A stretch of DNA of 64,000 nucleotides. Origin: Mesorhizobium atlanticum. GTDB lineage: Bacteria; Pseudomonadota; Alphaproteobacteria; Rhizobiales; Rhizobiaceae. The DNA lies in assembly GCF_003289965.1 (NCBI RefSeq), contig NZ_QMBQ01000002.1, positions 868,001 through 932,000 on the forward strand. The letters are read 5' to 3'. A program made the position numbers and the translations under genes. Shown piece after piece: positions 9,340-16,667 of this stretch. The stretch's first letter is position 1; the number at the start of each line of letters is the position of its first letter. A model generated the notes under the pieces. The model saw only the letters and a program-made list of their open reading frames with translations. It ran no database searches and had not been told where the DNA came from.

Positions 9340-9687
9340 TCAAACCGCAGCGGTGACGATCAACTCCACCAGCATTCCGGGCTTGGCCATGCGGCCTTCG
9401 CCAGAGGACCGCGCCGGTGCGTGCTCCTTCGGCATCCAGCTGTCCCAGACCGTGTTGACCTCGTCAAAATCGCGCACGTCGTCCAGCCACATCTGGACGT
9501 GGAGAATGCGGGTCTTGTCCGTGCCTGCCTTGGCGAGCAGCGCGTCGATCTTGCCGAGCACCTCGCGCATCTGGTCTGCCGCGGACTGGCCCGGCCGCGC
9601 GACCTGGCCGGTCAGGTAGAGCGTCCCGTTGTGGATGACGCCGTGATGGATGCGGGTGTCGAAGTCGAAGCGCTGGATCTCGCTCAC
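9340..9687 (-). CDS. RidA/YjgF-family protein (enamine/imine deaminase type)
   Basis: Small 115-residue RidA-family protein. In this family the active members hydrolyse reactive enamine/imine intermediates released by amino acid-degrading enzymes. Visible family features are YLTGQVA, the DVRDFDEVN helix and the conserved Arg in APARSSGEG near the C terminus. I start at the GTG at 9687, preceded by GAGAGAGA; a longer in-frame version would read through the SDR gene upstream. The SDR stop is 10 bp away, so it belongs to the minus-strand operon. An FAD amine oxidase nearby (13090) is a plausible source of imines. Confidence 0.82.
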   Translation of the reverse strand: MSEIQRFDFDTRIHHGVIHNGTLYLTGQVARPGQSAADQMREVLGKIDALLAKAGTDKTRILHVQMWLDDVRDFDEVNTVWDSWMPKEHAPARSSGEGRMAKPGMLVELIVTAAV

Positions 9688-9697
9688 TGTCTCTCTC

Positions 9698-10504
9698 TCA
9701 AATTGCCGGCGTCTGCCGGATGGGATTGCCTTGCAAATATTGCGCGTAGGGCGCCTGGACGAGCCAACCGGCATCGACCGGAAGCGTGACGCCGGTGATC
9801 GAAGCGGCGCGGTCGGAACAGAGGAACAGGGCCGCCTCCGCGACATCGCGCGGTTCGACGAAGCGGCGCAGCGCGGTCGTGGCCTGGATCGCATCGGGGT
9901 TGCGCTCGCCCTTGGCGATCTTCGCCTTCAATCCGTCCGACAGCGTGTAGCCGGGCGCCACGGCGTTGACGCGAATGCCATGCGGCCCGAGCTCGGCAGC
10001 CAGCATTTGCGTCAGCGCCAGCACCGCATGCTTGCCCGGCGTGTAGGCCGGCAGCGAGAGCGGCGCGAAAGAGGCAAGCGAGCCGACATTGAGGATTGCG
10101 CCCCGCTGGGCCGCCGACATCAGCCGGCCGAACACCTGGCAGCCAAGCAGCGTGCCGCGATAGTTGATGCGCCACATCCGCTCGTCTTCGTCGAGATCCT
10201 GGTCGAGCACATGCTTGCCGCTCTGCAGGATCCCGGCACAGTTGACCGCGACATGCGGCGTGCCGAACGCGCTTACGACTTCGGCGGCCAGAGCCTCGAC
10301 GGAAGAGGGGGCGGCGACGTCGGTCTGCACGAAGAGCGCGCGCGGCGCGCCGGCGCTCTCGCAGGCGCCGGCCGCTTCCTTGCCCCGAACAGCATCGCGA
10401 CCGGCGACGACCACCTGATAGCCGTCCTCCGCGAAGCGTTCGGCGATCGCGCGCCCGATGCCGGACGTGCCGCCGATGACGACCGCGGTCTTGGCGTCAG
10501 CCAT
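9698..10504 (-). CDS. SDR-family oxidoreductase
   Basis: Short-chain dehydrogenase/reductase, 268 residues, with VIGGTSGIGRA cofactor motif, NCAGILQSG, Ser in LNVGSLASF and catalytic Tyr/Lys in AYTPGKHAV. The motif after the catalytic residues (HGIRVNAVAPGYT) and VTLPVDAGWLV are typical. The start at 10504 overlaps the end of the AroE-like gene by 8 bp, so the two are translationally coupled. Likely an alcohol or hydroxyacid dehydrogenase in the GntR-linked catabolic operon; the substrate cannot be named. Confidence 0.85.
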   Translation of the reverse strand: MADAKTAVVIGGTSGIGRAIAERFAEDGYQVVVAGRDAVRGKEAAGACESAGAPRALFVQTDVAAPSSVEALAAEVVSAFGTPHVAVNCAGILQSGKHVLDQDLDEDERMWRINYRGTLLGCQVFGRLMSAAQRGAILNVGSLASFAPLSLPAYTPGKHAVLALTQMLAAELGPHGIRVNAVAPGYTLSDGLKAKIAKGERNPDAIQATTALRRFVEPRDVAEAALFLCSDRAASITGVTLPVDAGWLVQAPYAQYLQGNPIRQTPAI

Positions 10505-11309
10505 TGCGGCGATCCTTCCGCTCGATGTCGAAGAATTCGGCCATCGCCTCGACCTGGAAATCCATCATCGGGCGCCCGGGCTGGATGCGGCAGCCGATCG
10601 CCTTGGCCGCCTTAAGCAGCGCCGTCTCGGCCGGCTCCATGATGATGTCGACCACGGTCATCTCCGGCGTCAGCTTGCTCACATCCATCGGCAGCGGATC
10701 GCCGGGTTTGAGGCCGGACGGCGTGGCGTTGATCGCCATATCCATGCCCGACGGATCGGGTTCTCCGACCTCGATGCGGCAGCTGGGAAAAGTCCTGCTG
10801 ACCAGCGAAGCCAGTCTTTGCGCGCGTTCCTTGTCGAGATCGGCCAGACGGATTTCCGCCGCGCCTGCCTCGGCAAGGCAATAGGTCAGCGAGGCGCCCG
10901 CGCCGCCGGCGCCGACCTGGAGGATGCGCTTGCCCGCGATCTGGTGTCCGCCCGCCTTCAGCCCCTCGATGAAGCCGACGCCGTCAAAATTGTCGGCATA
11001 CCAGGTGCCGTCCACCTGTCGGCGCACCGAGTTTGCGCTCTGCACGCGCGCGGCCCGATCATGGGCGGCGGCGCATTTGTGGAAGACCGGGACCTTGTAG
11101 GGCACCGAGATGATCACGCCCCTGATGTTCTCCGCCGCCGTGATGCCGGCCCAGAACGTGTCGAAATCCTCCGGACGGCAGCTCAGCGGCACCATCAGGC
11201 TGTCGAGCCCTTTCTGCTCGAAGATCTCGTTGAAGATGCCAGGGCTTTTGGCATGACCCACGGGATGGGCCAGCATGACGAACACATCGGCCTTGCCGGT
11301 TCCGCGCAT
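10497..11309 (-). CDS. shikimate/quinate dehydrogenase-family protein (AroE-like)
   Basis: AroE-fold NAD(P)-dependent dehydrogenase, 270 residues. The substrate domain has HAKSPGIFN (for the usual SxSxxxHN region), the catalytic Lys in ISVPYK (about K72) and Asp in NFDGVGF (about D109), where AroE normally reads NTDGxG; the cofactor domain has QVGAGGAGAS. I start at the ATG at 11309, which has AAGGA 9 bases upstream, rather than the ATG at 11327 that overlaps the preceding gene. Its place in a catabolic operon between an SDR and a GarR-like dehydrogenase argues against the biosynthetic shikimate enzyme and for a quinate-like or other catabolic substrate. Confidence 0.8.
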   Translation of the reverse strand: MRGTGKADVFVMLAHPVGHAKSPGIFNEIFEQKGLDSLMVPLSCRPEDFDTFWAGITAAENIRGVIISVPYKVPVFHKCAAAHDRAARVQSANSVRRQVDGTWYADNFDGVGFIEGLKAGGHQIAGKRILQVGAGGAGASLTYCLAEAGAAEIRLADLDKERAQRLASLVSRTFPSCRIEVGEPDPSGMDMAINATPSGLKPGDPLPMDVSKLTPEMTVVDIIMEPAETALLKAAKAIGCRIQPGRPMMDFQVEAMAEFFDIERKDRRNG

Positions 11310-11313
11310 CGGT

Positions 11314-12204
11314 CTATTCCTTTCCATTTGACAGTTCATGGTCGCTGAGGATTTCGAGAGCCCGAACGAGCGATGAGTGGTCAGCCTCCGCGCCGCCTGG
11401 GCGGGCGGAACAGGCATTCATCAGCTGTTGGGCCGTTGCCGTGCCCGGCAGCGCAACGCCGAGCGTGCGGGCGCTTTCCAGCGCGAGATTGAGATCCTTC
11501 TGATGCAGCCGGACGCGAAAACCCGGCGCGAAGGTGCGGGCGATCATGCGCTCGCCATGCACGTCAAGCACGCGGGACGAGGCGAAGCCGCCCATCAGCG
11601 CTGCACGCACCCGCGCCGGGTCGCAGCCCGCTTTGCTTGCAAAAACAAGCGCTTCGGCGACGGCTTCGATGTTGAGCGCCACGATGATCTGATTGGCAAT
11701 CTTGCAGGTCTGGCCGGCACCGTTGTTTTCGCCGATGAGGGTGATGTTCTTGCCGAGCTTCTCGAAGATCGGCATCGCGCGCTCGAACTCGGCGCCCGGA
11801 CCGCCGACCATGATGGTGAGGCTAGCCGCCTTGGCGCCGACCTCGCCGCCGGAGACCGGCGCGTCGAGATAGCCGACGCCGGCCGCCCTGAACTTCGCTG
11901 CGAATTCGGCCGTGGCGATCGGGCTGATCGAGCTCATGTCGACGACCAGCTTGCCGGTTGAGATCCCTTCGAGCACGCCGCCCGGGCCGATCAGGACGCG
12001 CCCGACGTCGGGCGTGTCGGGCAACATGGTGATGACGATCTCGGATGCCCGCGCGACCTCGGCAGGGGAGGCGACCACCGATGCCTTCAGATATTTCGGA
12101 AGGGGCGAGCGATTGAGCACCGTGACGATCTCGTGGCCAGCGTCGGCGAGATGCCGCGCCATCGGCGCGCCCATGACGCCAAGTCCGATGAAACCAATTT
12201 TCAT
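11314..12204 (-). CDS. NAD(P)-dependent beta-hydroxyacid dehydrogenase (GarR/tartronate semialdehyde reductase-like)
   Basis: Beta-hydroxyacid dehydrogenase family enzyme, 296 residues, with N-terminal GFIGLGVMG (3-12), substrate motif DAPVSGGEVGA near 115-124 and catalytic Lys in GAGQTCKIANQ (about K168). This family includes tartronate semialdehyde reductase and 3-hydroxyisobutyrate dehydrogenase; GGFASSRVLDVHGERM resembles the former. An ATG at 12204 with GGGAG upstream is the start. It is the first gene of the minus-strand operon, and its promoter region is shared with the divergent HpcH/HpaI aldolase. An aldolase producing a semialdehyde next to this reductase makes functional sense. Confidence 0.87.
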   Translation of the reverse strand: MKIGFIGLGVMGAPMARHLADAGHEIVTVLNRSPLPKYLKASVVASPAEVARASEIVITMLPDTPDVGRVLIGPGGVLEGISTGKLVVDMSSISPIATAEFAAKFRAAGVGYLDAPVSGGEVGAKAASLTIMVGGPGAEFERAMPIFEKLGKNITLIGENNGAGQTCKIANQIIVALNIEAVAEALVFASKAGCDPARVRAALMGGFASSRVLDVHGERMIARTFAPGFRVRLHQKDLNLALESARTLGVALPGTATAQQLMNACSARPGGAEADHSSLVRALEILSDHELSNGKE

Positions 12205-12252
12205 AGGCAAACTCCCGTGCGCCGTCGGAGCGCCTTGCAGCCCAAGTAAGGC

Positions 12253-12273
12253 GTATGATATAGGACATCATAC
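12253..12273. promoter_or_regulatory. candidate GntR operator in a divergent promoter region
   Basis: Perfect inverted repeat of 7-bp arms, GTATGAT (12253-12259) and ATCATAC (12267-12273), separated by ATAGGAC. It lies in the 112-bp region between the divergent GarR-like gene (start 12204) and aldolase gene (start 12317), and overlaps a possible -10 hexamer TATGAT. FCD-type GntR regulators bind short palindromes in such positions, and the GntR gene at 8496 is the only regulator in the block. Assignment is inferred. Confidence 0.6.
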
Positions 12274-12316
12274 AAATTTCAACGTGTCATCCTTCCGAAC
12301 TGGAGAGCGATCGCAA

Positions 12317-13081
12317 ATGCAGGAGCGCGTCAATTCGCTGAAGGCGACCATCCAGGCCGGCCGGGCTCATATCGGCCTCTGGTGTTCGCTGGCCTCGGCG
12401 CTTACCACCGAAGTCGTAGCAGGCTCGGGGGCGGGCTGGCTGCTGATCGACGGCGAGCACAGCCCTAACGACCTGCGCAGCATCATGGCGCAGCTCCAGG
12501 TCGCGGCGGCGTTTCCTTGCGAAGCCGTGGTGCGACTGCCATCGGACGACGCGAATCTCATCAAGCAGGCGCTGGACGTCGGCGCCCGCAGCCTGATGAT
12601 CCCGAATGTGCGCACGGCCGAGCAGGCACGCGCCATCGTCGCCGCGATGACCTATGCACCGGGCGGGTTTCGCGGCTTCTCGGTCGGCCACCGCGCCAAC
12701 GCCTTCGGTCGGATCGCCGGCTATCACGCCACGGCGCGCGAGCAGCAGCTGCTTGCCGTTCAGGTCGAGGACGGGACCGGTGTCACCAATGCCGCCGAAA
12801 TAGCGGCGGTGGATGGTGTAGACGTTCTCTTCGTGGGGCCGGGCGACCTTTCCACGAATATGGGCGCGATGGGCAATCCCGGCGCCACACATGTGCAGGA
12901 AGCGATATCGGCGGTGCGCAAGGCTGCCGCCTCGGCGGGCAGGGCAAGCGGAATTCTGGCTCCCGTGAAGGCCGACGCGCACCGCTACCTCGCCGACGGC
13001 TTCACCATGGTCGCCGTCGGCTCCGATCTCGGCCTGCTGGCGCGGGGTTCGGACGCGCTGATCGCCTCGTTCAACCGGTAG
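12317..13081 (+). CDS. HpcH/HpaI-family class II aldolase
   Basis: Metal-dependent aldolase, 254 residues, that cleaves a 4-hydroxy-2-oxoacid to pyruvate plus an aldehyde. Family residues are in place: His in IDGEHSPND (about H48), Arg in VVRLP (R73), metal ligands Glu in VQVEDGTG (E151) and Asp in VGPGDLS (D177), and the GGFRGFSVGHRAN loop. The ATG at 12317 begins at the conserved N-terminal helix; a longer open frame upstream runs antisense into the GarR-like gene. It is followed after 8 bp by the FAD oxidoreductase gene, so the two form an operon divergent from the GarR-AroE-SDR-RidA set. Confidence 0.87.
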   Translation: MQERVNSLKATIQAGRAHIGLWCSLASALTTEVVAGSGAGWLLIDGEHSPNDLRSIMAQLQVAAAFPCEAVVRLPSDDANLIKQALDVGARSLMIPNVRTAEQARAIVAAMTYAPGGFRGFSVGHRANAFGRIAGYHATAREQQLLAVQVEDGTGVTNAAEIAAVDGVDVLFVGPGDLSTNMGAMGNPGATHVQEAISAVRKAAASAGRASGILAPVKADAHRYLADGFTMVAVGSDLGLLARGSDALIASFNR

Positions 13082-13089
13082 GAAAAGTC

Positions 13090-14307
13090 ATGGCAATCCC
13101 CTTTTACAAAGCACCGTCGCGCAACGCCTATGACATCGTCATCGTCGGCGGCGCGGTCATCGGCTCCTCGACAGCCTATTGGTTGAGCCAGGCGCTGGGC
13201 AATCGCGCCTCGATCCTCGTGGTCGAGCGTGATTCAAGCTACCAGTTCTCTTCGACCGCGCTTTCCACCAGCGCGATCCGCCAGCAATATTCCAATCCGA
13301 TCAATGTGAAGATCAGCCAGTTCGGCATCGAGATCATCCGCGGTTTTCGGGAGCGGATGGCCCCGTTCTACGCGAACGAGCCAGCCCCCGATCTCGGCTT
13401 CAAGGAGCACGGATATCTCTATTGCTGCTCGCCCGAGGGCGTGGAAGCGGCGCGTGAACGGGTCGAGTTGCAGCGCAGCCTCGGCGCACACACGGTGTTC
13501 CTCAAGCCGGGCCCGCTGAAGGAACGCTTCCCCTGGCTCAATGTCGACGACCTCGGCGGCGGCTCGTGGGGTTCGCGGGACGAAGGCTGGTTCGATTCCA
13601 TGGGGTTGCTGAACGGCTTCCGCCGCGCGGCACGCGCCAGCGGCGCCGAATATATCGACAATGCCGTGACGGGATTGGATCTAGCCGACGGGCGGGTCGT
13701 CTCGGTGCGGCTGGCGACCGGCGAGACGGTGGCCTGCGGCACGCTGGTCAACGCTGCCGGCCCGCGTGCGCAGCAGGTCGCGGCCATGGCCGGTCTCTCC
13801 ATCCCGGTCGCGCCCTACAAGCGCTACAGCTTCGTCTTCGCCAGCGCCAATCCGATCCCGGGCCGCATGCCGAACGTCATCGATCTCTCCGGGACATTCG
13901 TGCGTCCGGAAGGCGAGCTCTTCCTCACGGGCAATACGCCGCAGGGCGACGGACCGGCCGACTATGACGACTTCGAGATGCATTTCGAGGAATTCGACGA
14001 CTATATCTGGCCGGCGCTCTGGCACCGCATCCCGGCCTTCGACGCGCTGAAAGTTCAGACAAGCTGGACCGGCCACTACGAATACAACATGCTCGACCAC
14101 AACGGCATCGTCGGCTTCCACCCGGAGGTGAGAAACTTCATGTTTGCCAACGGCTTCTCAGGCCACGGCCTGCAGCAGTCGCCGGCGGTCGGCAGGGCGG
14201 TGTCGGAACTCATCGTCCACGGCGCCTTCCAGACGCTCGATCTGTCGCCCTTCTGCTACGAGCGCGTGCCACGCAATGAGCCGTTCCTCGAAGAAGCGGT
14301 GATCTAA
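13090..14307 (+). CDS. FAD-dependent oxidoreductase, DAO family (amino acid/amine oxidase type)
   Basis: Predicted flavoprotein of the D-amino acid oxidase/sarcosine oxidase fold, 405 residues. The N-terminal dinucleotide motif is DIVIVGGAVIGSSTAYWL (about 15-32), with Ala in the third position of the usual GxGxxG. SSTALSTSAIRQQYSNP matches the DAO-family loop after the FAD site, and the C terminus has GFSGHGLQQSPAVGRAV, which contacts FAD in this family. Such enzymes oxidise a secondary or primary amine to an imine, which a RidA protein (9340) could hydrolyse. With the DapA-family and proline-racemase-family genes next door, a D-hydroxyproline-like imino acid is a reasonable but unproven substrate. 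Confidence 0.83.
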   Translation: MAIPFYKAPSRNAYDIVIVGGAVIGSSTAYWLSQALGNRASILVVERDSSYQFSSTALSTSAIRQQYSNPINVKISQFGIEIIRGFRERMAPFYANEPAPDLGFKEHGYLYCCSPEGVEAARERVELQRSLGAHTVFLKPGPLKERFPWLNVDDLGGGSWGSRDEGWFDSMGLLNGFRRAARASGAEYIDNAVTGLDLADGRVVSVRLATGETVACGTLVNAAGPRAQQVAAMAGLSIPVAPYKRYSFVFASANPIPGRMPNVIDLSGTFVRPEGELFLTGNTPQGDGPADYDDFEMHFEEFDDYIWPALWHRIPAFDALKVQTSWTGHYEYNMLDHNGIVGFHPEVRNFMFANGFSGHGLQQSPAVGRAVSELIVHGAFQTLDLSPFCYERVPRNEPFLEEAVI

Positions 14308-14312
14308 GTAGG

Positions 14313-14342
14313 GGCCGCCAGATTTGGATTTGGCTGGCGGCC
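14313..14342. terminator. stem-loop between convergent genes
   Basis: Inverted repeat GGCCGCCAG / CTGGCGGCC (14313-14321 and 14334-14342, 12-base loop), 9 bp perfect, in the 49-bp gap between the converging DAO-family and DapA-family genes. No T-run follows on either strand, so it may act as a weak bidirectional terminator or 3' end stabiliser. Confidence 0.55.
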
Positions 14343-14356
14343 TCAGGTCCGCGAGT

Positions 14357-15316
14357 TCAGGCCGCGTATCTCGCCATCACCGGCTGTCTCGACCACTGGG
14401 CGTACCAGGTGTCGAAGAGCTTGAGCTGCGCCTCGGCAAAGCCGCGCTGGCTGTCGGTCAAGGCATCGGTCTCGTTGAAGTGCAGCCTGTATTCCGGGCT
14501 GCCCTTGAGCACCATCATGTGCTTGAAATAGAGCACCAGGTCCGGACCCTCGTCGAAGGAGGACAGCACTGCGAGCGCGGCATCGAGCTCCTGCGCCAAC
14601 CGGCGCGCCTCGGCGTCGCCCTTCGCCGCCGCCTGGCTGAGCCCTACCAGATGCAGCACTTCCTTGGGCAGCACATTGCCAATGCCGGTGATGGCGCCTG
14701 AAGCACCGCAATTGACGAAACCGTGGAAGACGGCGGTGTCGACGCCGATCATCAGCGCGACCTCGTCGTCGCGGCTGGTGATGTTTTCCGCCGCGTAGCG
14801 CAGATCCGACGGGCCGCCGAATTCCTTGAAGCCGACCAGGTTCGGATGTTCGGCGCGCAGCGCGAAGAAGAGGTCGGCGCGCGTGGCAAAGCCGTAATAG
14901 GGGCTGTTGTAGATAACCGCCGGCAGGTCGGGCGCGGCGGCAAGGATCGCCTTGAAATGATGGCGCTGCGCCGTGACCGACGGACCGCGCGACAGAACGC
15001 GCGGGATCACCATCAGGCCGCGCGCGCCGACCTTCTGGGCATGCGCGGCATGGGCCACGGCGCTGGCCGTGTTGACGGCACCGGTGCCGACGATCACCGG
15101 CACGCCGGCCTTCACCAGGCGCTCGACGCCTTGCATGCGCTGCTCGTCGGTCAGCAGTGGCCAGTCGCCCATCGAGCCGCAATAGACCACGGCCGACATG
15201 CCAGCGGCGATCAGTTCCTTACCCTTGCGCACCAGCGCGTCGAAGTCGGGAAGCCGGTCACTGGTGCAAGGCGTCATCAGCGCCGGCATGCAGCCGGAAA
15301 AAACATTGGCGGTCAT
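14357..15316 (-). CDS. dihydrodipicolinate synthase-family lyase/deaminase (HypD-like)
   Basis: DapA-fold class I lyase, 319 residues. Schiff-base Lys in VGFKEFGG (about K164) and catalytic Tyr in VIYNSPYYG (about Y136) are present; the pyruvate-binding loop reads YCGSMGDWPLL in place of the usual GTTGE, so it is not a DapA. From memory this loop and the overall sequence resemble the rhizobial deaminase acting on pyrroline-4-hydroxy-2-carboxylate in hydroxyproline degradation, which fits the divergent proline-racemase-family gene and the DAO-type oxidase next to it. AAGGAG lies ahead of the ATG at 15316. Function by family and context only. Confidence 0.8.
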   Translation of the reverse strand: MTANVFSGCMPALMTPCTSDRLPDFDALVRKGKELIAAGMSAVVYCGSMGDWPLLTDEQRMQGVERLVKAGVPVIVGTGAVNTASAVAHAAHAQKVGARGLMVIPRVLSRGPSVTAQRHHFKAILAAAPDLPAVIYNSPYYGFATRADLFFALRAEHPNLVGFKEFGGPSDLRYAAENITSRDDEVALMIGVDTAVFHGFVNCGASGAITGIGNVLPKEVLHLVGLSQAAAKGDAEARRLAQELDAALAVLSSFDEGPDLVLYFKHMMVLKGSPEYRLHFNETDALTDSQRGFAEAQLKLFDTWYAQWSRQPVMARYAA

Positions 15317-15370
15317 TTCGGATTCTCCTTGAGGCTGGCACGCACATTGGCCAGTTTGTCCCGCAAAGAA

Positions 15371-15385
15371 CCGCTTGCCAAGCGG
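15371..15385. promoter_or_regulatory. inverted repeat in divergent promoter region
   Basis: CCGCTTGCCAAGCGG, a perfect 6-bp-arm palindrome with a 3-base centre, sits in the 94-bp region between the divergent DapA-family (start 15316) and proline-racemase-family (start 15411) genes. It could be an operator serving both directions. No regulator gene adjoins it, so the binding protein is unknown. Confidence 0.4.
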
Positions 15386-15410
15386 ATAGTCGCGGCCACA
15401 GGGAGTGATC

Positions 15411-16451
15411 ATGCGTACCAAAGCCAGCATTCGTGTCGTCGGCTGCCATGCCGAGGGTGAGATCGGCGACGTCATCGTCGGCGGCGTGCTGCCGCCGGCA
15501 GGCCGCACGATGATGGAAAAGATGATCACGATGGAGCGCGACCACGATCACGTAAGGCGCATGCTGATCTGCGAACCGCGCGGCAGCGTTGCCCGGCATG
15601 TCAATCTCCTGGTGCCCTCGACGCGTGAGGATTGCGCCGCCGGCGCGATCATCATGGAGCCGACGGAATACCCGCCCATGTCCGGCTCCAACACGATCTG
15701 CGTCGCCACCGTGCTGCTCGAGACCGGCATGGTGCCGATGCAGGAGCCGGAGACACGCTTCAAGTTGGATATGCCGGGCGGCGTCATCGAGGTGCGTGCC
15801 GAATGCCGAGACGGCAAATGCCTGTCGATCACCTTCCGCAACGCTCCCGCCTTCGCCGAACGCCTCGACGCGGCTATCGAGGTCGAGGGGCTGGGAACTC
15901 TGAAGGTCGATATCGCCTATGGCGGCATGTTCTACGCGATCGTCGACGCCAAGGCGCTCGGCTTCTCGGTCACGCCCGACGAGGCCCGGGAGATTGCCGT
16001 GGCCGGCGAGAAGGTGCGCCGCGCCGCGCGCGAGCAGCTCGATGTCGTTCATCCTGAGTTTGACAATGTGCGCGGCGTGTCGATCGTGCAGTTCGCCATG
16101 CCGTTCCAGGGACCGGGCAAGGTCACGCGCAACACCTGCATCGTCTCGCCCGGGCGCTCCGATCGCAGCCCGACGGGAACCGGCACCTCGGCACGCATGG
16201 CCGTGCTGCAGGCGCGTGGCCTGATGAGCGTCGGCGACGTCCTGATCCATGAATCGATCATCGGCTCGCGCTTCACCGGCAAGATCCTCGAACTCACCGA
16301 TGTCGCCGGGCGCAAGGCGATCGTGCCGCAAATCGCCGGCCGCGCCTGGATCACGGGCGAGCACAATTACTATCTCGATCCGACGGATCCGTATCCGCAA
16401 GGCTACGTGCTGTCGGACACATGGGGCACCTCGACCTCTGTGAAGCAGTAG
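15411..16451 (+). CDS. proline racemase-family protein with both catalytic Cys replaced (Ser/Thr)
   Basis: Proline racemase/hydroxyproline epimerase superfamily, 346 residues, AGGGAG before the ATG. The two acid-base Cys of racemases are absent: the first site (MCGH in racemases) reads MSGS, giving Ser91, and the second (DRSPCGTGT) reads DRSPTGTGT, giving Thr255. The rest of the fold is normal (GGMFYAIVDA, EPRGSV, GKILELTDV). Known dehydratases for trans-3-hydroxy-L-proline carry Cys then Thr, and some epimerases Ser then Cys; a Ser/Thr pair suggests a dehydratase-like or different reaction rather than racemisation. Divergent to a HypD-like gene, which supports a hydroxyproline-type pathway. 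Confidence 0.85.
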   Translation: MRTKASIRVVGCHAEGEIGDVIVGGVLPPAGRTMMEKMITMERDHDHVRRMLICEPRGSVARHVNLLVPSTREDCAAGAIIMEPTEYPPMSGSNTICVATVLLETGMVPMQEPETRFKLDMPGGVIEVRAECRDGKCLSITFRNAPAFAERLDAAIEVEGLGTLKVDIAYGGMFYAIVDAKALGFSVTPDEAREIAVAGEKVRRAAREQLDVVHPEFDNVRGVSIVQFAMPFQGPGKVTRNTCIVSPGRSDRSPTGTGTSARMAVLQARGLMSVGDVLIHESIIGSRFTGKILELTDVAGRKAIVPQIAGRAWITGEHNYYLDPTDPYPQGYVLSDTWGTSTSVKQ

Positions 16452-16667
16452 AACGTCCTGCAACGGCCTCGCCTGGAGCACTCAGGCACCGGAAGCTTTC
16501 TGTTCGAACGCAGGGCATCGCGCTTGCATATGTTCGGCGGACCTTGCAGGGAGGCGCCCGCTCTGATTCCCTGCAGGTGGTGGGGATCACCTGATTCGTG
16601 TGCTCGTTGCTCCGGTTCGCATCGCCGTGCGGCGGAGCAGCAGGCGCTATCGTAGAAAGATGAAAAA

